Shown piece by piece: positions 21,879 to 31,995 of a stretch of DNA of 64,000 nucleotides; the stretch's first letter is position 1; every line of letters begins with the position of its first letter. The notes under the pieces were generated by a model. It did not search any database, was not told the DNA's origin, and saw nothing but the letters and a program-made list of their open reading frames with translations. Source of the stretch: Symsagittifera roscoffensis (Eukaryota > Xenacoelomorpha > Acoela > Convolutidae); contig NC_087066.1 in NCBI RefSeq assembly GCF_963678635.1, positions 9,452,723 to 9,516,722 of the forward strand. Reading direction: 5' to 3'. Position numbers and translations under genes: made by a program.

Positions 21879-24800
21879 CCAAATTTTTTAATTAAAGAAC
21901 AGCAAACACTATGAACAATACTTTTACTGAATGTGAAAAGTATTTACAGTTTGAAAAGTTTAAATTTTTTAGATAAAAAACGAGAACATTTGATGTGGAA
22001 CGATTTTTTGAGAAAAGAATATGGAAATTGTTGAAAATTTCTAACTAAACTGATACTTCAGCAGAAACAGATGTAAATTATATGAAATTTACCATAAAAA
22101 GTTTCAATTATACACACAGTATTGTTCACACAGTTTTCATTTTGTTTAGATTCAGTTTTTTTTTTTAGAAAATAAGGTAGAACTATAGAATTTTTTGCTA
22201 TTTAATTTTGCAAAATTATTCAATTGTTACAAATTGCACCTTGAGTTTTTTGCTATATCAATTTTATTAAGACGAACTCTCTTAAAAGTTTATAGATATT
22301 GCAGATATTAGAAACTAGTTTCCCTTGCGTATTTCGACTTCCGAAGGATTTCAGAATATATTCAATAAAGCTAATTTTAAATTGTTTTAAAAGCTCAACC
22401 TAGAAATACAGCTTTATATTTTCAATTTCTTATGTATTTTTGAAAGCTTTAACTAGCACCAATTCCTTCTCACTTAAACTTTTTTGAGAAAAGTTTCGAC
22501 AGCTATTAAGATTAAAAAGCGAATTAATAACTATTTTTAAGAAAAATGATGATTAATATCGAAAAAATGTATTTTTGCTCAAAAAATTAACTATAGCGAC
22601 TGAACATGAGAGCTTAAAAGAAACCAAATTGCATACAAAAACTCAGACATTATCAGTTCTAATTTCATCTCTGCCAGCTAATTTTTTGTTGAGTTGATAC
22701 TCTTTTCCTCCTAAATTCTCCTTTCTGACTAAACTTTCTTGCAAAGTGAGTTCAAATGCGAAAACATGTAGAAAGCAGAGAGCAAGAATAACCTTAAAGA
22801 ATAGAACACTTCTTTGGAAAAATCAACAAAATTATGTTGCAGAATAAACAGAGAGATAATAATCAGTTATAAAGAAGATTTTGTTGAAATTTATCCAGTA
22901 GCAATATACTTTCAAGAAAATTTTACCCCAGTTTTAATCAATTTTAGCAGTAAGCTGTTAATTTTTCATCCTCGTTCGGAAATTTATTTTTTTGACATGA
23001 AAAATTTCTCAGAAGCTGTATTTTTCAAACAAAATTGGGTTATTCATTGAAAAAAAAACTGAACACTTGAATCATGGAGTTTGATTCAAAATTTTCAATA
23101 AATATTGCTATTACTGTTGCTATTGAGATTGTTAGTTGAATTGTCTTTAACTGGACAAAAAACCAGTTAATTAAACAACTAAAAGGTTGAAAATAGAAAA
23201 TTTTAAAAAGATTTTGCTAAATTTTATTTTATTTTCTCAAAATTTACGGTTAATTTTACCATTTTCACGAGAAATCGGAAGCTTTAGCATTGATTAAGCT
23301 ATTATAAGCTTTCTTTCAGCAGTCAAAAAAAAACACTCCAGGAGAAGTTTTAACCAAATTTTTTAATTAAAGAACAGCAAACACTATGAACAATACTTTT
23401 ACTGAATGTGAAAAGTATTTACAGTTTGAAAAGTTTAAAGTTTTTAGATAAAAAACGAGAAACATTTGATGTGGAACAATTTTTTAGGAAAAGAATATGG
23501 AAATTGTTGAAAATTTCTAACTAAACTGATACTTCAGCAGAAACAGATGTAAATTATATGAAATTTACCATAAAAAGTTTCAATTATACACACAGTATTG
23601 TTCACACAGTTTTCATTTTGTTTAGATTTAGTTTTTTTATTTAAAAAATAAGGTAGAACTATAGAATTTTTTGCTTTTTAATTTTGCAAAATTATTCAAT
23701 TGTTACAAATTGCACCTTGAGTTTTTTGCTTTATCAATTTTATTAAGACGAACTCTCTTAAAAGTTTATAGATATTGCAGATATTAGAAACTAGTTTCCC
23801 TTGCGTATTTCGACTTCCGAAGGATTTCAGAATATATTCAATAAAGCTAATTTTAAATTGTTTTAAAAGCTCAACCTAGAAATACAGCTTTATATTTTCA
23901 ATTTTTTATGTATTTTTGAAAGCTTTAACTAGCACCAATTCCTTCTCACTTAAACTTTTTTGAGAAACGTTTCGACCGCAATTAAGATTAAAAAGCGAAT
24001 TAATAACTATTTTTAAGAAAAATGATCATTAATATCAAAAAAATGTATTTTTGCTCAAAAAATTAACTATAGCGACTGAACATGAGAGCTTAAAAGAAAC
24101 CAAATTGCATACAAAAACTCAGACGTTATCAGTTCTAATTTCATCTCTGCCAGCAAATTTTTTGTTGAATTGATACTCTTTTCCTCCTAAATTCTCCTTT
24201 CTGACTAAACTTTCTTGCAAAGTGAGTTCAAATGCGAAAACATTTAGAAAGCAGAGAGCAAGAATAACCTTAAAGAATAGAACACTTCTTTGGAAAAATC
24301 AAGAAAATTATGTTGCAGAATAAACAGAGAGATAATAATCAGTTATAAAGAAGATTTTGTTGAAATTTATCCAGTAGCAATATACTTTCAAGAAAATTTT
24401 ACCCCAGTTTTAATCAATTTTAGCAGTAAGCTGTTAATTTTTCATCCTCGTTCGGAAATTTATTTTTTTGGCATGAAAAATTTCTCAGAAGCTGTATTTT
24501 TCAAACAAATTTGGGTTATTCATTTAAAAAAAAACTGAACACTTGAATCATGGAGTTTGATTCAAAATTTTCAATAAATATTGGTATTACTGTTGCTATT
24601 GAGATTGTTAGTTGAATTGTTTTTAACTGGACAAAAAACCAGTTTATTAAACAACTAAAAGGTTGAAAATAGAAACTTTTAAGAAAATTTTGCTAAATTT
24701 TATTTTATTTTCTCAAAATTTACGGTTAATTTTACCATTTTCACGAGAAATCGGAAGCTTTAGCATTGATTAAGCTATTATAAGCTTTCTTTGTAAAGTT

Positions 24801-25769
24801 TTGAGCATTACAAACCGCTTTTTAGCTCAAAATTTAGGTAATTTATCCTATTTCAATGTTTTGAGAGAAAATTATGGAAAACCTATATTTTTGTTTAAAA
24901 TTGATCTCAACATGATGCCAAATAAATCACAGCTTGAGCTCAATTTTAAACTCTGTACGTGAGAAAGACTTCTTCACTACGTGCAATTTTTTTGCAATTT
25001 TTTTCCTATAATTTGATTCCAATCACAAAAAAATTTATTTTGCAATTTTTTCAAAGGTTCAGTAGTTTTAAAGCCTTTATGAGCTTTCTTTATGGTATTC
25101 AAAACCTTATTTAATCTGCTTCTGAGCTCAAATTGGGGTAAATTTTAACATATTTTAATAGTTTGAGTGAAAATTGTGGAAAAATCAATATTTTTTCAAA
25201 CTTTTGTTTCATTGCCTCAACCTGATTCCAATTTAACTTCAACTTGGGCATAGTTTTAAACTCATAACGCAATATAACAATGGTATTTTACAATTAGATA
25301 AGATGCCAAAAAAAAACATCCAAACTTTGAGATTTCTGCAATTTTTACCAATTATTTTGAATTTTTTTTTCGAATCTTCAGTAGGTTTCAGCATAGTTTC
25401 AGGTAGATAGAGCACTGTTTTGGAAAGTAAGATAATCTAAAAAAAAACTATTGGGTCGAATTGTACCAAAAATTAGCGTCTTTTTTTGAAAATTTTTCAC
25501 ATTTTTAGTTTTAAAATTCTCAATTTTTGAAACTCTTAACATTGACTTACCATGTACCAAAAAACAACAATCCACAATTTACATAAAATTAAGTGGTGAA
25601 AATTAACGACAAGATAACGCACGCCAAGAATTTTGCGAAAAAAGCTAGACATTTCAACACACAAAAACCAAAAGAATACCAATTTTGTAAACATTACACA
25701 AACCTAAAACGTAACCATGCGTTTTCCCTATAATAATACAAGGTAGACTCTGTACCCATTACCACATAG
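21879..25769. other. AT-rich repeat DNA (R2b/R2c), no gene supported
   Basis: Contains the joint at 23316/23317 and two copies of the retained frame (22814-23050 and 24290-24538). Otherwise it is low-complexity A/T-rich DNA. Confidence 0.6.
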
Positions 25770-25943
25770 CATGGCGGACCTGAAATCTATAACGTATCTT
25801 GATACATGGAGTCCGCCATGCACCCCATCCTCCCTGATCAGCTCCAACATCTACTACTGCGGACAGTGGACGAGCTAGAAGACATATACATGAAGCTCAA
25901 TGTTTGTCTTTTATCGTTTGTAGTACTTGGGCGTTATTGTTGA
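25770..25943 (+). other. GC-rich hairpin with two small open frames (R2c copy)
   Basis: Arms CATGGCGGAC (25770-25779) and GTCCGCCATG (25811-25820) are perfect. The left-arm ATG gives a 35-codon frame (MADLKSITYLDTWS). The right-arm ATG gives a 41-codon frame ending in TGA at 25941-25943. Differences from R1 include Arg/Leu and Phe/Ser changes in the first frame. Confidence 0.4.
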
Positions 25944-26298
25944 GAACTTGATATCAAGTCAAAGGAAAAATCTATCGAAAAATTTTCAGCAAAAACATTA
26001 TCAGAATTTAAACAAGCTTAACGCTTTTGATAGCAACTGTTGGGAAAAAACTAAAAAGCAATCTGATTAAAAAATGGCAAAAGATGTTGCTCCTTGCAGT
26101 TTCGTCTTAATTAGTTGAGTTTTTCAAAGGACAGTTCTTAAATCCTTCAGCTTACAATTTGTCAAATACATTTTTTGCTGCAGATTTATCAAACATCAGC
26201 TTGACTTCAAGTTCATAAGTAGCTGTTGCAATTCATTAATTGTCTTAAGTTAGTTTTTTATTAGTTTCGAAATAGTTTATAATTAATTTGTTTTCATT

Positions 26299-26574
26299 TT
26301 GACTATATTTAGGGCCATCGCAAAAGTTTACGGTGCTGCAACTACTCTGTTTCAAAATAAATCAAATGGATTTCGAACTGACGATAGTCAAGCTGCTCAA
26401 AAACTAGTAATATTCACTTCAGGAGAACCAGACAGCTTGACAATGGTCGAAGAGGAACGAAAACTTTTCGATAAAGAAGTAAGACATTTGAATAAAAAAA
26501 ATTTAAAACACTTCCAGGAAAAAAACCAATCAAATGGTTTTCAAATTGAAAAAAAACTTCAAAAAAATAAGTAG
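26299..26574 (+). pseudogene. Unrecognised coding remnant, coiled-coil-like C-terminus (R2c copy)
   Basis: Copy of 8020-8304: the same IAKVYGAATTLF block and charged helix, with three residues missing in the Lys-rich tail. It is preceded by the same ACTATATTTAG. Confidence 0.4.
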
Positions 26575-27247
26575 AAACAAATAACAGGTTTATGGTAAGC
26601 TTTTTAACCAAAACTGAGCCAAATTTTTCTCACTGAAAAATCTTGATTCAATCATTTCCTAGCCTTTTAAAACAAATTAGTTCTGTGTGAGTCAGACTCG
26701 TTATATTAATTGCGATGAGTTTGTTTTCCATCACTTCAATTGTCCATAAAAAAGAAAAAGAAAACATTCACATTAGTCACTTAAGTAGTATACTAAAAGT
26801 GGCTTGGAAAATGACAATTTTTAACCACCCCTTTTTCGGTGTGCCGTTACAATGACCACTTTTAACCCCCAAGAGGATTCAAACTGGGTAAAATTCGAGG
26901 GGGGTAAAATTGATCATTTTTCGGGCGCTTTATGGAAACGGGAATGGAATTAAATTTAGGTTGGTGCATACTTTCTTTATAAAGTTTGGAGGTTTTGGCT
27001 TGTATACATGTAAAACGACGTTAGATACCTAATATCCGCAGACAATTGAATCTAATGAAACCAAACATTATGGTATATACAAAAGCAGAAGATTTAGGCT
27101 GCATAGCTTAACTGTTGCCGGCGGTGAACGATTTCCTTCAAAAATGCATGTTTTATTGCTCAATCGCGAAGAAAACAAAATTCTTCAAGTGCGGCAGCCG
27201 CCACCCTTATTTACGCAAAAATGAAGGATCATTTTGAACAAAATAAA

Positions 27248-27591
27248 AATGACCTACCGAAAGTTGATGATGCCGATTGATGCATAATAATAATAACTAA
27301 AGGTGATGGTAAAGAAAGGGACTAAAAAAATAAAGTTTGGTACAAAAAAACTCCGATAAAAAAATCAGGCCCAGCAGATCAGAAGCACTAGTCCAATCCA
27401 GAACCCGAAGGCGACTACATCTGAGCTGCTCAGTGAGAAGTGCCCACTCAGGCGACCCAGGGACAATAGGTTTGATCCAGAACTCCCTCACTACTTGAAC
27501 CTCAGGATTGATCCCAGCCTGAAGCCGGACATGAACCTCCTCGATGGGGCTATTGAGGAGTACTAAGCCGACAAACGGGATACTGAGTTTT
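27248..27591. other. 344-bp island with no differences from R1 (R2c copy)
   Basis: Partner of 8976-9319. It includes nearly all of the 103-codon minus frame at 27297-27608. Confidence 0.7.
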
Positions 27592-27608
27592 GCGGCATAT
27601 GATGACAT
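27297..27608 (-). CDS. Candidate small protein, 103 aa (R2c copy), unrecognised
   Basis: Same ATG-initiated minus frame as 9025-9336, with Ala for Glu at residue 6. Being open in two copies supports it only weakly because the copies are almost identical here. Coding strand is unresolved. Confidence 0.3.
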   Translation of the reverse strand: MSSYAAKLSIPFVGLVLLNSPIEEVHVRLQAGINPEVQVVREFWIKPIVPGSPEWALLTEQLRCSRLRVLDWTSASDLLGLIFLSEFFCTKLYFFSPFLYHHL

Positions 27609-28096
27609 CTAAAACAAGCAAAATAATATTTCAAATCACATGAAATTATTCGTCATATAAAAACTTTTGGAACAAAGTTTTTCGAAAGCTGATAGCTTAA
27701 ATTTTTTCTGAGTTTAAAATACCCTCATTCCGAAAACACTGACAGAAGAAATTGTTCTTTTAGCTGCGTGTTAATTTCAACCAGTCTAGAAATTTTGAGT
27801 TCGGTTTGAAACTTTGATACGAAAAACTTTTGAAAACGATTGATTTGTCGACTGCTGTTTCTGAAAACTTATTTCACTTCTTGGTCGACTTTGACACTAG
27901 CCTGATCAAAAAACCGCAGATTGAAAATTTAGATATTTTTTCGAAATTGCTAAAATAATTGAAAAAGGCTGATGGTCTAAATAAATTTATGTCACCAGAG
28001 TTGTAGATATCAGCAAATGGTATCTAACAGGGTACTTTTAATTCCACTGTTTTGAAACTGAGCAGGTTCAAAGATTCTTGGAAAAAATATTAAAAA

Positions 28097-28938
28097 ATGA
28101 AATTGGATGGTTAACTCGAAGGACTTGGAAATCATTCATGAAGTTTTTTAGGTGTGGATGAATCTTATCCGAAAACTTCAACCGTTAAAATTACTTTCTG
28201 GTTGACTAACGCTGTTTCTTATGCCAACGGAAAAGAGAAGACTGAACTTTATGCAAAGTACTTGGATCGAGAAGTTGTGAATCTTGATGAATTAGGTTGC
28301 CCGAGAATTGAAAAATTACATTTCAAGAATTATCCATCTTGCTATAGACATTTACATCGTTACAGCTCCAGGAACCACTGTGCCCTGAAAAAATCAAGGT
28401 ATTTTTTGTTTCGCTGACAATTGAGCAACAATGAAAAGCTAGCAAAAGCGGAGACGTACCATTCTCCAAAATTAGTAGTTTGGATTAGATGACACCAGAG
28501 AGTGATATCAAAATAGTTATGACCAGAACAGAACAAATTCAATGCCAAGCTGATTATGCAGCGGAAAGAACAAAATACTCTATCACGAGACAAGTTTGAC
28601 TAATTTAAGAATTTTTTTTTCAGTGATTGACCGATTCATCTATTTTCAACTATACAAGTAGTGTCACGATGTTAGCCAACAAACGAGGAGTATGTTTTCC
28701 CAGGCTTTTCTTAGTGCCCAAACGTCAACCCGGAATTCAAACAGATCTTCACAGCAGTGACCTACCTGAGGAAGCGCAGAAACTAGTAAAAGAGAACTCT
28801 GTAAAGAAAATTGTATTTCATGCAATAAAAGAAAATCAGCCAATTATGTTGTGGAAATGCATTGCAATGACAATGACAAAACTAATGAATTTACAAAATA
28901 TACTCGATACGAGAAATTTTATAGTTCAGAATAATAAA
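28097..28938 (+). pseudogene. Unrecognised Polinton-associated gene remnant upstream of the ATPase (R2c copy)
   Basis: The 28154-28417 frame is open here and gives the better view of the first block: ESYPKTSTVKITFW, then NGKEKTELYAKYLDREVVNL, DELGCPRIEKLHF and YPSCYRHLHRYSSRNHC. This Cys/His-rich segment could bind zinc. The second block is 28627-28941 (LFLVPKRQPGIQTDLHSSDL; EEAQKLVKENSVKKIVF). The frames between the blocks are broken. No family is recognised. Confidence 0.5.
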
Positions 28939-29046
28939 TAATACATATTTTATGACAAAAACTCATTTTTTTCCTCATTGAGAAATGAGTGTTATAGATA
29001 GTGAGTCAGAGAGAACCAGATAGAGAGAAAATTAAATTGAACAGCT

Positions 29047-29800
29047 GAAAGTCTGAATTAGCGATTGAAGAGCCTGCTGCGACTATAACTTCCGATTTTT
29101 TTATGATCAAACAAACACTGAACAAAAATTTTGGATGATTTGTAAAGATGTAATGCTCCCCAGATCAGAAGTAGTTTTTATGTCTCAAATGAATTTATTT
29201 TTCATTTATCTTACTTTTAGTATCTATAAACTTTCTTGGACGCAAATAAGCTGTGAAGAAACATCAGTTTGGTTTTCATTATTGGAAACATTTAGTTTGG
29301 TACGTGCTACGAAATCCAAGGATATGAATGAAATTATTGATACGTCGACAAGACTATTTATGGCAGTTATAGGACCGTCAGGATCCGGAAAACAGAGCAG
29401 ATTTCAAGCTATTGACATTTTATCCCAAATTTGAAAGAGTAACATTTTTTGTAAATTTTTCAACATGAAGTTATGGATGAGTTAAATGTTCGCAGAATTG
29501 AAACAGAATTTGTAAAATTTGTTGGATTCGATCATTTTAGAAACATTGAAAACATTCTGTTAGTGGTTAAGGATTGATGACTCTTGCAAAGATTCATACA
29601 ATGATAAAAAAAATCGTTAAACTAGCAACAGCAGGAAGACACAGGGGCTTATTCTTCTTAAGCACATTTTATTCAAACAAAGCCGTCGCTCACGATTTAT
29701 TTATTTGAACACATCTCACATCATTTCTTTCAAATCATTTCGTGATATTCAGCAACTTGATCACCTCGCAAATTCTTTATTCCGTTGAACCCAACTCAAT
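29047..29800 (+). pseudogene. FtsK/HerA-type packaging ATPase relic (R2c copy)
   Basis: Copy of 10795-11720. The start ATG is replaced by AAG. The region before the P-loop (29135-29434) is open: ETSVWFSLLETFSL, then STRLFMAVIGPSGSGK. One A is lost at the end of the Walker A motif (29372-29395), so the frame leaves the motif before Thr. The C-terminal DLDPRTSE block of R1 is deleted here (about 190 bp, near 29765). Confidence 0.75.
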
Positions 29801-30120
29801 TACGAGGCTTCATTAGAAGAAAACATCAAAAAATTAAATAATATCAGTTGTATGTGAATTCTTGCTCAAAGTAGTCAACGTCAATGTTCGTGTCAGTATC
29901 TCAAACCTCAATAAAATCGAAAGAGCAAAAAAAAATTCTTCAATCTAAAAACAAGTCCTAAAAAAAACTAGCAATTATACTGAGCAAGCAAGGATTTTAT
30001 CTAATCAGACAAATATTTTTTATTGCTTCAAATATTTGAAAGCATAGAAATGGCAGCAGAATAATTTATTCCAATTCCGAAGCCTAATGTATCAGAGATC
30101 AACCACATACACCACAGGTT

Positions 30121-30267
30121 TTGCTTGACAATTCCATCAAACATAAGAAACTGCAACTATCATATTTGAACCGTTTGAGACCCCTAATTGGATCAACAAC
30201 ATCAACAACAACATCAACAACAGCAACAACAACAATAACAACAACAACAACAAAAACAATAACATCG

Positions 30268-30327
<60 letters not shown>

Positions 30328-31098
30328 CCAACACCAACAACAACAACTACTACTGGTACGCCAGTCATACTTCCAACCCTGCATCACCTATCATTGCCAA
30401 AACAGAAACCAATCCACAATAACAAGCTCTCCTTCTCACTGAATGTGATGATGAAGGAAACGAGATGGAAAAAAATACTGAGCTTAGTGAACGTATCCTG
30501 TTACAATTACAACTCATGGACAAACACACACTGAATCAAGCGAAAAAAGTTCTTGTTGTTAATAAAAAGTCTGACCGAGTCAAAATAAATAAACATAATG
30601 AAAAACTTACGTTGATGAAACTCCAACAGGTCTTAAAGAATCAGTTTTTTTGTATGATATACAACAACAAACTAACAAAACTTTACAATGCTGCTTCAAT
30701 ACTGATTTGTGGGGTCACTCAAACTTGATCAACAGTTGGTTATGAACAAGTATGCCATAGTCGCGGTTCAGTCAACGAATAAGGAACAAGCTCAACAAAA
30801 CAAAGAAGCAGAGGTTCCACAAATTCCCCGTCAACGCGTACAGCCCTACTTTTTCCCAAGAAACTGTCAACAAGTTCCGGCTCAAAAAGTTTTACACGAC
30901 GCAAAATCAGAAGGACTGTTGCAGACAGTGAAAGAGAACCGGCAGCGCAGAAAACCAAAAGAGAAGAAGGAGCAGCAGAAGAAGAAGACTCCGAATCGTA
31001 CGAAACGCAAGAAAACTATTCAGAATCTGCAACGACAGAGAAGACGAAGACGAAAACAAAAAATGGCAAAATTACACCAGCTGAAGAAAAACTTTTAA
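30121..31098 (+). pseudogene. CAA-repeat-containing Polinton gene remnant (R2c copy)
   Basis: Copy of 12057-13099. After the CAA tract (about 30193-30340) the frame 30465-30728 reads MEKNTELSERILLQLQLMDK. The next, 30709-31098, contains EVPQIPRQRVQPYFFPRNCQ and a tail of Lys/Arg/Gln. It ends 13 bases before the INT start at 31111, which supports adjacent genes read on the same strand. The function is unknown. Confidence 0.45.
30193..30340 (+). repeat. (CAA)n microsatellite, R2c copy
   Basis: Interrupted CAA triplets, shorter than the R1 tract. Confidence 0.95.
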
Positions 31099-31110
31099 AA
31101 AATTAAATTT

Positions 31111-31995
31111 ATGAGTAAAGCTCCAGCATTGTCCGGCAGTCTACAAAAATTTAACAAAGTAAAGTGAAACATCTTCTACATACAGAGCCTGCGTATACAA
31201 AATATCGAACAGTTCGTCGCAAAGTACCACGCCTTTTAGTCTGTCATAGACGAAATATGGTTCATTGACCTGGTGTATGTTGATAAACTTGCAGACTAAA
31301 ACAAAAACATTAAAAATCTTATAGGAGCAGTGGATTGCATGTCCCGCTATCAACTCGTAAAACAATTGGAATCAACGTATGTCACCTCAAATGCGGTAGC
31401 AATCAAACAAATGATAAAAACAAAAAAGCCAAAAAAATCTAAGTAGATAAAGGCACAAAGTTGAAGGGGTCATGCAAAACTTTATGCGAGGGAAAGGGCA
31501 TTGAAACATATGCCAGAGAGAGAGGAAAAAAATTCGATTTCGCAGAGATGAACATGTGATTACTAAGGGGTTTGATTTAGGATTATATGAAGGACAAATT
31601 GACCTACTCATTTATCGATAAGCTTCGAGATTTTTTCAACGCTATTAATTCGAGAACAAACCGCCCTACCAACTTAGCCGCGAATGAAGGTACCACAAAG
31701 GACGTTCCACGTCTCCTTTTCTTTAAGAGTGGAACGGTCGCTGAAACTAGTTTGCCGACCGAAGCTCTACGTTGGTGATTTTGTAAGGATAACAAAACAA
31801 TCAAACAAAACAAATACAAACAATCATTCACTGATGCAGTTTTTGAAATGAAACAAAGAAAAACAAAACAAATACAAACAATTATTCACTGATGCAGTTT
31901 TTGAATTTTTTGACATCCCGACTAGAATTTTGCTAACTTATAACCTCATCGACGCTGATAAAAAACCAAAGAGAGTAAGTTTTATGAGAAAATAG
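31111..31995 (+). pseudogene. Polinton integrase (rve family), near full-length but broken
   Basis: INT inserts the element into host DNA. The ATG at 31111 opens MSKAPALSGSLQKFNK, the usual N-terminal segment. AYTKYRTVRRKVPRLLV follows near 31185, then the core around 31235-31480 with the FxDL-type first Asp and GTEFKG-like second Asp blocks in shifted frames. From about 31524 the gene enters the first 561-bp unit. The C-terminal region reads LEDKLTYSFIDKL, NSRTNRPTNLAANEG, DVPRLLFF, then, one frame over, YVGDFVRITK and FFDIPTRILLTYNLIDAD, the conserved chromo/SH3-like tail of Polinton INT. The third catalytic Glu region reads ISQR, so Glu appears lost. The frame ends at a TAG at 31993-31995. 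Confidence 0.8.

Larger units (their letters stand above)
14985..31523 (+). repeat. Long repeat copy R2, internally re-duplicated
   Basis: It is homologous to R1 (2388-13477) but built from three overlapping pieces. R2a, 14985-20177, matches R1 2388-7740. R2b, 20178-23316, jumps back to the R1 3334 equivalent and runs to the 6484 equivalent. R2c, 23317-31523, jumps back to the R1 5013 equivalent and continues through the Polinton genes. The junctions are abrupt: AACGCT to GTATTGAAG at 20178, and GCTTTCTTT to CAGCAGTC at 23317. R2b and R2c are almost identical where they overlap, so that duplication is the youngest. Confidence 0.88.
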
